Source of the DNA: RYN-133 sp963708645
Lineage (GTDB): Bacteria > Actinomycetota > Actinomycetes > Mycobacteriales > Jatrophihabitantaceae
Assembly: GCA_963708645.1 (NCBI GenBank)
Contig: CAVPTA010000014.1
Location: 186,001-250,000 of the forward strand
Direction of reading: 5' to 3'
Length of the DNA stretch: 64,000 bases
The position numbers were made by a program, and so were the translations under genes. Of the stretch, positions 36,208-44,412 are shown piece after piece (position 1 is the stretch's first letter; each line of letters starts with the position of its first letter). The notes beneath the pieces were generated by a model. The model did no database searches and was not told where the DNA came from. It was given only the letters and a program-made list of their open reading frames with translations.

Positions 36208-36896
36208 GCGACGCCGCGTCGTTGTTCGCCGGCCGGGATGCACACGATCCGGTTCGTGTAGATGCCGGGAGTGACCACGGCCTCGGGATCGAGCTCACCC
36301 GCTACGACGATCTCGTCGACCTGGACGACGGTGAGCGCCGCCGCTGTAGCCATGACGGGCCCGAAGTTGCGAGCCGTCTTGCGATAGACGAGGTTGCCGG
36401 CCGAGTCGCCACGATGGGCCTTGATCAGCGCGACGTCACCGTGGATCGGGTACTCGAGCACATACTCGCGGCCGTCGATCTCGCGGGTCTCCTTGCCGTG
36501 CGCCAGCGGCGTTCCCGCGCCGGTCGGGCAGTAGAACGCGCCGATCCCGGCGCCCGCTGCACGCATCCGCTCGGCGAGATTGCCTTGCGGGACGAGCTCG
36601 AGTTCGAGCTCACCCGAGTGGTAGAGCCGGTCGAAGACCCACGAGTCGCTCTGCCGTGGGAACGAGCAGATGACCTTGCGAACCTGACCGGCGGCGAGCA
36701 GGGCGGCGAGTCCGACATCGCCGTTGCCGGCGTTGTTGTTGACGACGGTGAGGTCGGCGACGCCGCTGCGGCGCAATGCGTCGATCAGTTCCATCGGTTG
36801 GCCGGCGGTGCCGAAGCCGCCGATGAGCACGGTCGCGCCGTCGGCGATGCCGGCGACCGCGGCATCGGCGTCCGCGACGATCTGTGCGTTGCTCAT
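36204..36896 (-). CDS. pcaI: 3-oxoadipate CoA-transferase subunit alpha
   Basis: 230 residues. Subunit A with the CoA-binding motif GATVLIGGFGTAGQPMELID, and FYCPTGAGTPLAHGKETREIDG typical of the group. Start ATG at 36896 overlaps a TGA of the frame that appears to be the true end of pcaG, and the pcaI stop overlaps the pcaJ start. The four genes pcaH, pcaG, pcaI and pcaJ therefore look like one tightly coupled operon read leftward from the promoter at 38287-38292. Confidence 0.88.
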   Translation of the reverse strand: MSNAQIVADADAAVAGIADGATVLIGGFGTAGQPMELIDALRRSGVADLTVVNNNAGNGDVGLAALLAAGQVRKVICSFPRQSDSWVFDRLYHSGELELELVPQGNLAERMRAAGAGIGAFYCPTGAGTPLAHGKETREIDGREYVLEYPIHGDVALIKAHRGDSAGNLVYRKTARNFGPVMATAAALTVVQVDEIVVAGELDPEAVVTPGIYTNRIVCIPAGEQRRGVA

Positions 36897-37503
36897 GTAG
36901 CGGCCACGTTCTCGAGGACGTCGAAGACGGTCGCGCCGGTCACCGTCGGCTCGCTGCGTTCGTGTGCTCGAGAAAGACGGTCTCGCCGTCGCCCTGCAGG
37001 ACGATGTCGAAGCGGTACCCCGTCGGGTCGGCGACAGCAACGAGTGTTGCGCGCTGCTCCGGCGTCAGCGTGCCGAGCACCGGGTCGGTGTCGAGCGCCG
37101 CGGTGTCGTCGGGCAGGTAGAGGCGGGTGAACAACCGATCCAGCAACCCGCGCGCGAACACCGTGACCGCGATGAACGGCGCACTCCCGTCCGACGTCGC
37201 CGGGCGCACGGTCGAGAACGAGTACGTGCCGGTGGGGTCGGTCGCAGCGCGTCCCCAGCCGGTGAAGGTCCAGCCGTCGCGGTGCAACAGCCCCGACTCG
37301 TCGCTGGGCCGACCCTGGCCGTCGAACTGCGAGATCTCGATGAGCGCGTCGGGTACGGGTTGGCGCGCGCCGTCGAGCACGTGCCCGTGGATGCGGATCG
37401 AATTCGCCGACGCGGCCGGGACGAGATCGGCACCGCCTGCGTACGGGAGCGCAAAGCCGAAGAACGGCCCGATCGTCTGGCCCGGCGTGGGCGGGAGCGT
37501 CAT
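36893..37503 (-). CDS. pcaG: protocatechuate 3,4-dioxygenase alpha subunit (probable frameshift near the end)
   Basis: About 203 residues if corrected. Intradiol ring-cleavage dioxygenase alpha subunit; it shapes the active site but lacks the iron ligands of PcaH. Motifs: TPGQTIGPFFGFALPY, IRIHGHVLDGARQPVPDALIEI, FTGWGRAATDPTGTYSFSTVRP, LPDDTAALDTDPVL and FDIVLQGDGETVFLEH. As given the frame stops at 36940 after TNAASRR. A missing base near 36965 (GCAGC) would continue into a strongly GC3-biased tail (SEPTVTGATVFDVLENVAAT) whose TGA overlaps the pcaI ATG. The tail may therefore be real. Start overlaps the pcaH stop by one base. Confidence 0.88.
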
Positions 37504-38279
37504 CAGTTCTCCCCTTCGGGTTCGGGCTCGGTCCAGGTTCGCGCACTTCCGGACAGGACGATGTCCCACCGGTAGCCGGTGCTCCATTCCTCGCGGGTCA
37601 ACCCGTGGTCGTAGGTCGCGATCAACCGTCCGCGCGCCTTCGGGTCGGTGATCGAGTTGAAGATCGGGTCGAGCGCGAACAGCGGGTCACCGGGGAAGTA
37701 CATCTGGGTGATCAACCGCTGGGTGAAGTCGGTGCCGAAGAGCGAGAAGTGGATGTGCGCGGGGCGCCAGGCGTTGCGGTGGTTGCGCCACGGGTAGGGA
37801 CCGGGCTTGATCGTCACGAACTCGTAGGTGCCGTCGGCGTCGGTCAGGCAGCGGCCTGCTCCGGTGAAGTTCGGATCCAGCGGCGACGGATGCTGGTCGC
37901 GCTGGTGCGCGTACCGGCCGCCTGCGTTCGCCTGCCAGATCTCGAGCAGCTGGTTCGCGACCGGCCGACCGTCGCCGTCGACGACGCGGCCGGTGACGAT
38001 CATGCGCTCACCGATGGGTTCGCCGCGGCCCTGGACGGTCAGGTCGCTCTCGTCGGGCGCTACATCGCGGTGCCCGAACGCCGGCGCCCACAGCTCGGCG
38101 GCCTCGGGGTCGGTGACGACGGGCGCGTTGAGCGGATGCCTGAGCACGCTGCTCCGGTACGGCCGATAGTCCAGGCGCGGCTGCCGACCGTCGCTGCCGC
38201 CGTGCGAGGTGATCTCGGCAGATATCTCGTCCTGCGTAGCCAACTGCTCGGGGACGGCCGATCCCGGCGTGCTCGACAT
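37503..38279 (-). CDS. pcaH: protocatechuate 3,4-dioxygenase beta subunit
   Basis: 258 residues. Non-heme Fe(III) subunit that opens the ring of protocatechuate between its two hydroxyls. Iron ligands are visible: the first Tyr in NAGGRYAHQRDQHP, the second Tyr in KPGPYPWRNHRNAWRP and the two His in AHIHFSLFG. The N-terminal SYRS-like part reads PRLDYRPYRSSVLRHPLNA. First gene of the operon; leaderless start with TAGTGT 7 nt upstream. The IclR-type regulator gene lies just upstream in the same direction. Confidence 0.93.
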   Translation of the reverse strand: MSSTPGSAVPEQLATQDEISAEITSHGGSDGRQPRLDYRPYRSSVLRHPLNAPVVTDPEAAELWAPAFGHRDVAPDESDLTVQGRGEPIGERMIVTGRVVDGDGRPVANQLLEIWQANAGGRYAHQRDQHPSPLDPNFTGAGRCLTDADGTYEFVTIKPGPYPWRNHRNAWRPAHIHFSLFGTDFTQRLITQMYFPGDPLFALDPIFNSITDPKARGRLIATYDHGLTREEWSTGYRWDIVLSGSARTWTEPEPEGEN

Positions 38280-38286
38280 GAGCCTG

Positions 38287-38292
38287 ACACTA
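38287..38292 (-). promoter_or_regulatory. -10 element, leaderless start of pcaH
   Basis: TAGTGT on the minus strand, 7 nt before the ATG at 38279. Confidence 0.5.
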
Positions 38293-38341
38293 GGTCGAAG
38301 CGGCCCGCTGTCGCGACGCCGCCCTCCCGCTGAGCGGAAGA

Positions 38342-38354
38342 CCGGCTAAGCCGG
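38342..38354 (-). terminator. small hairpin at the stop codon of the IclR gene
   Basis: CCGGCT-A-AGCCGG, a perfect 13-bp palindrome overlapping the stop codon. Short, with no U-run; weak terminator or chance. Confidence 0.3.
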
Positions 38355-39134
38355 CAAGCTGCGGCCAATACCGCTTGCCGCTACCTGCAGCGCCGTCAGC
38401 AATCGTTGCCGGTGCCGCCCCAGCTCGGGCACGACCAGCCCCAGCGCCGCAACCACGTCCATCCGCTTCTGGGCCACGGGATCGGCACTCGCGTGCCCGC
38501 GGAACACAGGCACGGCGATCGAGCACGCGCCGAGCGACATCTCCTCCGAGGTGGTGGCATAACCCTGTTCGCGCACCCGTCGAAGTTGTTCATAGATTCG
38601 TCCGACGTGCGTCACCGTGTATGCGGTCACCCGCGCGGGGTCGGCCAGGGCCCGCTCACGCACCTCGTCGGGTGCCCACGCGAGCAGCACCTTGCCGACT
38701 CCGGTTGCGTGCAGCGGCAGGCGTCCGCCGACAGTGCTGACGACGGGTACCGATCGGTTGCCCGCGACCCGATCGATGTAGAGCACCTCGGTGCCTTCGC
38801 GCACGCCGAGGTGCACGGTCGCCTGTGTTGCCGCGTAGATGTCCTGCAGGAACGGCGCGGCGATGTCGCGCAGGCCTGTCTGCACCGGGGCGAGCAGTCC
38901 GAGGGTCCAGATCCGATGGCCGATCACGTACTGGTCGCCACGTCGAGCAAGCGCACCGACCGCCACCAGTTCGCCGAGGAGTCGGTGCGTCGTGGTGAGC
39001 GGCAGGTCTGCGCGGTTGGACGCTTCGGTCACGGTCATGCTGCGATGCGTCGCGTCGAACGCGTCGAGTACTGCCATGGCGCGAGAGAGCACCGACCGGC
39101 CCGGGTGCACTGCATTGCCCGACATGGCGTCCAT
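38346..39134 (-). CDS. IclR family regulator, likely of pca/pob genes
   Basis: 262 residues. N-terminal winged helix (SRAMAVLDAFDATHRSMTVTE, then DLPLTTTHRLLGELVAVGAL) and C-terminal IclR effector domain (GVREGTEVLYIDRVAGNRSV, LPLHATGVGKVLLAWAP, REQGYATTSEEMSLGACSIAVPVF). PcaR, PcaU and PobR belong to this family. Placed between pcaH and the divergent pobA, it is the likely regulator of both. ATG 39134 is preferred because GGAAAG lies 5 nt upstream; 39125 is the alternative. The 67-bp gap to pobA should hold its operator. Confidence 0.85.
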   Translation of the reverse strand: MDAMSGNAVHPGRSVLSRAMAVLDAFDATHRSMTVTEASNRADLPLTTTHRLLGELVAVGALARRGDQYVIGHRIWTLGLLAPVQTGLRDIAAPFLQDIYAATQATVHLGVREGTEVLYIDRVAGNRSVPVVSTVGGRLPLHATGVGKVLLAWAPDEVRERALADPARVTAYTVTHVGRIYEQLRRVREQGYATTSEEMSLGACSIAVPVFRGHASADPVAQKRMDVVAALGLVVPELGRHRQRLLTALQVAASGIGRSLPA

Positions 39135-39188
39135 TCTGTCTTTCCACTGGGCGGTAGAACAGGATCGACCGCGCCGCGCCCTCCTGGC

Positions 39189-39194
39189 TAGCTT
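39189..39194 (+). promoter_or_regulatory. -10 element, leaderless start of pobA
   Basis: TAGCTT, 7 nt before the ATG at 39202, in the 67-bp divergent region shared with the IclR gene. Confidence 0.5.
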
Positions 39195-39201
39195 TCGATC
39201 C

Positions 39202-40416
39202 ATGCCCGCCACACACGCAGAGACCACCGAGGTTGCCGTCGTCGGCGCCGGCCCTGCCGGGCTGATGCTTGCGCATCTGTTGCACGTCGCCGGTATCGAC
39301 TCGGTCGTGATCGACAACCGCACTCGCGTAGACATCGAGAACACCGTCCGCGCCGGCATCCTCGAGGACGACAGCGTGCGACTGCTGGTCGAGTCGGGTG
39401 CCTCCGACCGGGTGCTGCGTGATGGGCACGCGCACGACGGAATCGCCTTACGCTTCGGCGGCCGCAGCCACCGCATCGACTTTCGCGATCTGGTCGGCGC
39501 ATCCGCGTGGCTGTATCCGCAGACCGACGTGTTCATCGACCTGGCCAACGCCCGCGAACGCGACCACGGCGACGTGCGGTTCGGCGTACGGGACGCGGCG
39601 CTGCTGGACCCGCTCGGTGACCGCCCCGGGGTTTCGTTCACCGGTGCCGACGGAGTATCGGTCGAGGTGCGCGCCCGCATTGTCGTCGGGGCTGACGGGT
39701 CTCACAGCATGTGCCGCCAGACGATTCCCGAACAGCAGCGCCGCCAGTTCTCGCGCGAGTATCCCTTTGCCTGGTTCGGGGTTCTCTGTCAAGCACCCCG
39801 ATCCGCACCAGAGTTGGTCTATACCAATTCCGACCGCGGCTTCGCATTGATCTCGCAGCGCACCGAGACGATGCAACGGATGTATTTCGAGTGCGACCCC
39901 GACGAGGACGTCAACGCATGGAGCGAGGATCGCATCTGGACGGAGCTGCAAAAACGGGTTGCAGGCGACGACGGATTCGCGCTGCAGGAGGGCCCGATCA
40001 CCGATAAGTCGGTGCTTCGATTCCGCAGTTTTGTGTGCGAGCCGATGCGGTACGGCAACGTGCTGCTCGCCGGCGACGCCGCACATACGGTGCCGCCGAC
40101 GGGCGCCAAGGGACTCAATCTGGCGCTGGCAGATGTGCGCATCCTGGCCGAGGTTCTCGAGCAGGCCCTGCGCGGGGGCGACGACGGCGCACTCGACACG
40201 TACGGGTCGAGGGCGCAGGCCCGGGTGTGGAAGGCGCAGCACTTCTCGTACTGGATGACCACGATGCTGCATCGAATCCCCGACGGGACTCCGTTCGACA
40301 GTCAGCGACAGCTCGGCGAGCTGTCGTCGGTCGTCGCGTCGGAGGCCGGGTCGCGCTATCTCGCGGAGGGCTATACCGGCTGGCCGGCGAAGGCCAGGGG
40401 TCTCAAAACGCGCTGA
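39202..40416 (+). CDS. pobA: 4-hydroxybenzoate 3-monooxygenase
   Basis: 404 residues. FAD monooxygenase that turns 4-hydroxybenzoate into protocatechuate, the substrate of PcaHG. FAD site VAVVGAGPAGLMLAHLLHVAG, the DG motif VVGADGSHSMCRQTIPE and the GD motif NVLLAGDAAHTVPPTGAKGLNLALADV are all present. Length matches the family (about 390-400). Divergent from the IclR regulator gene. The supply-side enzyme and the ring-cleavage operon are thus on either side of one regulator. Confidence 0.93.
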   Translation: MPATHAETTEVAVVGAGPAGLMLAHLLHVAGIDSVVIDNRTRVDIENTVRAGILEDDSVRLLVESGASDRVLRDGHAHDGIALRFGGRSHRIDFRDLVGASAWLYPQTDVFIDLANARERDHGDVRFGVRDAALLDPLGDRPGVSFTGADGVSVEVRARIVVGADGSHSMCRQTIPEQQRRQFSREYPFAWFGVLCQAPRSAPELVYTNSDRGFALISQRTETMQRMYFECDPDEDVNAWSEDRIWTELQKRVAGDDGFALQEGPITDKSVLRFRSFVCEPMRYGNVLLAGDAAHTVPPTGAKGLNLALADVRILAEVLEQALRGGDDGALDTYGSRAQARVWKAQHFSYWMTTMLHRIPDGTPFDSQRQLGELSSVVASEAGSRYLAEGYTGWPAKARGLKTR

Positions 40417-40484
40417 GCGGCGGGATGTCGGCGGCTTCGTTCTCTACGGCCGCGCGCGTCGCGATGTCGTGTCACACTGCGCAC

Positions 40485-41108
40485 ATGATCGACACCGCTG
40501 AGGTGATCACGGAGACGCCGGCACGGCGACGTCGCCGCCGACTGTGGATTTTGGCGGCATCCGCAGCCGTGCTCGTCATCGCGCTCGCCATCACAGCGTT
40601 CGCGATCGTCCGGCACTATCGGGATGCGCCCGTCCTGTCGGCGTTTGGCTACGGATGGCTGCCGCCCGACAATGCTCATCTGCGCAATGTCAATGCCGGG
40701 CCCTACAGCGCATCGATTGCCGCGCCTAGACCCGGCCACCCACAGACCTTCGAGGTCGACGTGAGGAACGACTCCTCTGTCACGCAGACAATAGTGGGTC
40801 TCGCCTTCAGCAACGTCGGTCTCGCCGAGCCCGACCATTTGGCGATCAGCACGGTAGACACGGCGCGCGGCGACTCGTTCCGAGTGCCCTACACGAGCCG
40901 CCCGGTCTCGATCAGTCCCGGCGGCATCCGGACGCTGCGCTACACACACGACACCGCAGCCGTCGGATGGAAGACGGTTTCGTGCCGGGATGAGAGCTGG
41001 ACCGACATCTATCTGCGAGTCCGGGTCGGCTGGTTCACCCGTACGGAGAAAGTCAGTCTGGACGGCGGCGTCCTCGAGTTGCAGGCCCCTGGACGCGGCT
41101 GCCAGTAG
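40485..41108 (+). CDS. single-pass membrane protein, unknown function
   Basis: 207 residues. Cytoplasmic basic stretch (ARRRRRRLW), one helix (ILAASAAVLVIALAITAFAIV, about 18-39) and an outside domain with a beta-sandwich look: TFEVDVRNDSSVTQTIVGLAF, FRVPYTSRPVSISPGGIRTL. Two late Cys (VSCRDES, GRGCQ) may pair. I do not recognise a family. ATG 40485 is the likely start; a longer in-frame start upstream lacks a signal. Confidence 0.6.
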   Translation: MIDTAEVITETPARRRRRRLWILAASAAVLVIALAITAFAIVRHYRDAPVLSAFGYGWLPPDNAHLRNVNAGPYSASIAAPRPGHPQTFEVDVRNDSSVTQTIVGLAFSNVGLAEPDHLAISTVDTARGDSFRVPYTSRPVSISPGGIRTLRYTHDTAAVGWKTVSCRDESWTDIYLRVRVGWFTRTEKVSLDGGVLELQAPGRGCQ

Positions 41109-41170
41109 CGCTCGCCAGCCCGTCCAAGCGCGTCCGCAAGACCGTCCGCGGGCGAATCACTTGCGCAATC

Positions 41171-41189
41171 AGGTTTGCAGTGCAAACCT
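41171..41189. promoter_or_regulatory. perfect palindromic operator candidate
   Basis: AGGTTTGCAGTGCAAACCT, 9-bp arms around one central G, located 6 nt before the ATG at 41196. The second gene of this two-gene operon is a winged-helix regulator, so autoregulation is likely. Confidence 0.7.
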
Positions 41190-41195
41190 ATTTGC

Positions 41196-41927
41196 ATGAC
41201 CGCGGTTGGATCGTTCGATGACAGCAACCCGCGCAGCGGGCTGTCGCTGTCGCGAGATCTGACGCGCCGGGTGCGGCGACGCCAGCGCGCATCCTGGTTC
41301 CCGCTGCTCGTGTTCGCCGTCGTCACATTCGTGGCGATACCGGTCGCGCGCGGCGGGCACGCCGCGGGCATCAAGTGCCGCAGCGTCGACACGACGGGTG
41401 CGCCGGTCGCGCGAGTGTGTGTCGCGCACAATTCGGCCGCCTACGTGTACTGGCCGATCGCGCTGATCGCCGCCTACGTGCTGATCACAGCGTTCTTTGT
41501 GCGCTTGTCCCGTGCCCGCGGGGTAGGCACGCGGGTTCGCCCGTACGTGATCACGGGTGTTGTTCTCGCGATCGCCGCCACCGCCGCATCGATTTGGGCC
41601 AGCCACACCGTCCTCGTGAGCGAGTACGACGTCCTGGGATGGCACCTGCAAGGTCAGGACATCTACCGGCTCGCTGCTCCGGCGTGCGCAATCGGCGTCG
41701 CGCTGCTGGTACTGGCGGCTGTAGACCGGAGTCCGGCCTTGCTTGTCTTCACCGCCGCGTATCTGGTCATCGCGATCGGTGGTGTCACGTTCGGCTGGAC
41801 GATGCCCGACCGATCTGCGTGGTCGTTCGCCCCCCACCTGATCATCGACGGCAGCTTGCTGATGCTCGGTGCGGCAGTCTTTGCGTTGGTGCAATTACCC
41901 CGCAGCCGCAACCCCTCCCCCGCATGA
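41196..41927 (+). CDS. six-helix membrane protein in operon with a winged-helix regulator
   Basis: 243 residues. Six hydrophobic segments: WFPLLVFAVVTFVAIPVA, VYWPIALIAAYVLITAFFV, YVITGVVLAIAATAASIWA, LAAPACAIGVALLVLAAV, LVFTAAYLVIAIGGVTFGW and LIIDGSLLMLGAAVFALVQL. A loop with two Cys (IKCRSVDTTGAPVARVCVAH) faces outside and may form a disulfide. No known transporter motif. The stop overlaps the regulator start (ATGA), and a perfect palindrome sits just upstream. Confidence 0.7.
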   Translation: MTAVGSFDDSNPRSGLSLSRDLTRRVRRRQRASWFPLLVFAVVTFVAIPVARGGHAAGIKCRSVDTTGAPVARVCVAHNSAAYVYWPIALIAAYVLITAFFVRLSRARGVGTRVRPYVITGVVLAIAATAASIWASHTVLVSEYDVLGWHLQGQDIYRLAAPACAIGVALLVLAAVDRSPALLVFTAAYLVIAIGGVTFGWTMPDRSAWSFAPHLIIDGSLLMLGAAVFALVQLPRSRNPSPA

Positions 41928-42244
41928 CGGGTCATCCGGTCAACGGCCTGGACGACGTCGTGCACCAACGCGTGCGGCTGGGCATCTTGACGATCACGCA
42001 CGAAGCTCGTGAGGTCGAGTTCGGCTACCTCCGCGACACGCTGGACCTGACCGCTGGGAACCTGTCGCAACACCTTGCGACGCTGGAGCGAGCAGGCCTT
42101 ATCACGATGAATAAGGGCTACGAAGGGAAGCGGCCCCGCACGTGGATCAAGCTCACCCGAGCGGGGCAGACCGCGCTGCGGGACGAGATCCGCCAGCTGA
42201 AGCAACTGATCACCGACCTCGAGCGGCCCCGCAACAGCAGCTGA
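41924..42244 (+). CDS. winged-helix transcriptional regulator (MarR/ArsR-like, PF13601 type)
   Basis: 106 residues. A single winged-helix domain: VVHQRVRLGILTITHEAREV, then LRDTLDLTAGNLSQHLATLERAGLITM (recognition helix) and the wing GYEGKRPRTWIKLTRAGQTAL, with a C-terminal helix for dimerisation. No ligand domain. Members of this group often repress their own operon with a membrane protein partner. The palindrome at 41171-41189 is the obvious candidate operator. Confidence 0.85.
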   Translation: MTGHPVNGLDDVVHQRVRLGILTITHEAREVEFGYLRDTLDLTAGNLSQHLATLERAGLITMNKGYEGKRPRTWIKLTRAGQTALRDEIRQLKQLITDLERPRNSS

Positions 42245-42288
42245 TCCTCGTTTCCTCTGCATGAGCACAGGGCTGCCGGTAACCGCAG

Positions 42289-44328
42289 TTACCGTCCCAG
42301 CGCCGGGTCGGTGATGCTTGCGCAGCCGTTCTCGACATGCCCGGCGAGCTGGCGGACGAAGTGCTTGTCGCTGCTCGTCGTGAACGTGAGGTCGTACCAG
42401 CCGTCGTGGTGTTCACCGACGGGCAACGTCGCGCCGTGGCGCACGTGCACGACGCGGCGGCGACCCGAGTAGGCGTCGACGATGGTGACGTCTGCGTCCG
42501 ACCCGGTGTTCTCGATGACGAACTCGACGCGGTGTCCGCGACGATGCATCGACACCTCGGGTCCCGCCGTGGTGCTTGAGCCGGCCAGGTGCCGGAACCA
42601 GCCGTTCGGGCCGTGTACCTCGAGGTCGTAACCCTGCAGGGCGGCGATCTTCGTGCTCAAGTCGTGGCCCGCGCCGACGGTGAACATCTGCACGGTCATC
42701 GCGGTGCCGCGATTGCGCAGGTGGAACACGGCTCCGGCCTTGCCATGGTTCACGAAGTCCAGCCTCACCTGGCCGGACTTCGCATTGACGGTCAGGTCGA
42801 GGTCGTAGGGCACCGGACGTGCACGCCGCACCCCGCTCTCTTGGGTGGGGAGCTGCTGATTGGTCGGCGGCACAGGGACGACGTCGGGATGCCGGTCGCG
42901 ATCCGGCGGCGCGTAGCCGGCCGTGCTCGGCAACGCCGGCAGCCGGTCGTCGGACGCCGCGAAGTCGAACGCTGACGTCAGATCGCCGGTGACGGTGCGG
43001 CGCCAGGGCGAGATGTTCGGCTCGCTGACGCCGAATCGCTTTTCGATGAAGCGGATGACCGAGGTGTGATCGAAGACCTCTGAGCTGACGTAGCCGCCCT
43101 TGCTCCATGGCGACACGACGACCATCGGCACGCGCTGCCCGAGTCCGTACGGACCGGGCTGCCCGGGAGAACCACCGGCAGTGCCGCTGTTGCCGTGAAA
43201 GATCTCGAGCGACGTGTCGACGGTCGACGCGCCGTCAGCCGCCGTCATCGGCGCGTACGCAGGGACCATGTGGTCGAAGAAGCCGTCGTTCTCGTCGTAG
43301 GTCAGGAACAACGCGGTCTTGCTCCACACGTCGGGGTTCGAGGTGAGCGCGTCGAGCACGTGCGCGACGTACCAGGCGCCGTAGTTGGCCGGCCAGTTCG
43401 GGTGCTCGGTGTAGGCCTCCGGTGCGGCGATCCACGACACGGCCGGCAGTTTGTTGTGCTGCACGTCAGAACGCAGCACCGCGAACAGATCCTGCCCCTG
43501 CTTCGCGTTCGTCCCGACCCGTGCACGGTCGTAGAGCGGAGTGCCGGGCGTCGCGTTCTGGTACTGCTTGAAGTACAACAGCGAGTTGTCGCCGTAGTTG
43601 CCGATGTAGGCGTCACTCGTCCAGCCCCACGAACCGGCTTTGTCGAGGCCGTCGCCGGCGTCCTGATAGACCTTCCAACTAACGCCGGCATGTTGCAGCC
43701 GCTCCGGATACGTGTGCCACGAGTAGCCGATCTCGTCGTTCGCGATGACAGGTCCACCGCCCTGACCGGCACCGCCGCAACTGCCCGTCCACAGGTAATA
43801 CCGGTTCGGGTCGGTCGGGCCGAGCAGCGAGCAGTGGTAGGCGTCGCACACCGTGAACGCGTCAGCCAGCGCGTAGTGGAAGGGGATGTCGCCGCGGGTC
43901 AGGTGCGCCATCGTGGCTGCGCTCTTGACCGGTACCCACTTGTCGTAACGGCCGTGGTCGAGCGCGTCGTGACCGCCTTCCCATCCGTGGTCAAGATCCT
44001 CGAGGAATGCGAGACCGGCGTCGGGGACGTTCGGGTGGAACGGAAGTACCTCCTTCGCACCGTTGGGTTGATGGAACACGCTCTTGCCGGACGGGAGGGT
44101 TGCCGGATGCGGGTCACCGAAGCCGCGCACACCGCGCATCGTGCCGAAGTAATGGTCGAACGAGCGGTTCTCCTGCATCAGCACGACGATGTGCTCGATG
44201 TCGAGGATCGAGCGAGTGCGATGGTTGCCTTCGATGGCGGCGGCCCGGGCGATGGCGGGCGTCAGCACTGATGCGGCCGTGGCTCCGGCGCTCAGCTTCA
44301 GGAACCGGCGGCGGCTGAGGTTGGTCAT
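42289..44328 (-). CDS. Tat-exported phosphoesterase family phospholipase C
   Basis: 679 residues. The N-terminus MTNLSRRRFLKLSAGATAA is a Tat signal. The phosphoesterase domain (PF04185) begins IEHIVVLMQENRSFDHYFGT and includes LTRGDIPFHYALADAFTVCDAYHCSL, TGSCGG, FLTYDENDGFFDHMVPA and RVPMVVVSPWSKGGYVSSEVFDHTSVIRFIEKRFGV. Two C-terminal domains of the bacterial phospholipase C type follow (about 500-670). Such enzymes cleave phosphatidylcholine or sphingomyelin outside the cell, often to gain phosphate. Complete, no frameshift. Substrate preference unknown. Confidence 0.88.
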   Translation of the reverse strand: MTNLSRRRFLKLSAGATAASVLTPAIARAAAIEGNHRTRSILDIEHIVVLMQENRSFDHYFGTMRGVRGFGDPHPATLPSGKSVFHQPNGAKEVLPFHPNVPDAGLAFLEDLDHGWEGGHDALDHGRYDKWVPVKSAATMAHLTRGDIPFHYALADAFTVCDAYHCSLLGPTDPNRYYLWTGSCGGAGQGGGPVIANDEIGYSWHTYPERLQHAGVSWKVYQDAGDGLDKAGSWGWTSDAYIGNYGDNSLLYFKQYQNATPGTPLYDRARVGTNAKQGQDLFAVLRSDVQHNKLPAVSWIAAPEAYTEHPNWPANYGAWYVAHVLDALTSNPDVWSKTALFLTYDENDGFFDHMVPAYAPMTAADGASTVDTSLEIFHGNSGTAGGSPGQPGPYGLGQRVPMVVVSPWSKGGYVSSEVFDHTSVIRFIEKRFGVSEPNISPWRRTVTGDLTSAFDFAASDDRLPALPSTAGYAPPDRDRHPDVVPVPPTNQQLPTQESGVRRARPVPYDLDLTVNAKSGQVRLDFVNHGKAGAVFHLRNRGTAMTVQMFTVGAGHDLSTKIAALQGYDLEVHGPNGWFRHLAGSSTTAGPEVSMHRRGHRVEFVIENTGSDADVTIVDAYSGRRRVVHVRHGATLPVGEHHDGWYDLTFTTSSDKHFVRQLAGHVENGCASITDPALGR

Positions 44329-44412
44329 CGGTACAGCATCCTCGGTTCCTCCGCCGCCAGAAAATCGCCGAAGTGACGTTCGAGCGAAGGTCGCGTAAAC
44401 GCCCGGCTGCCT

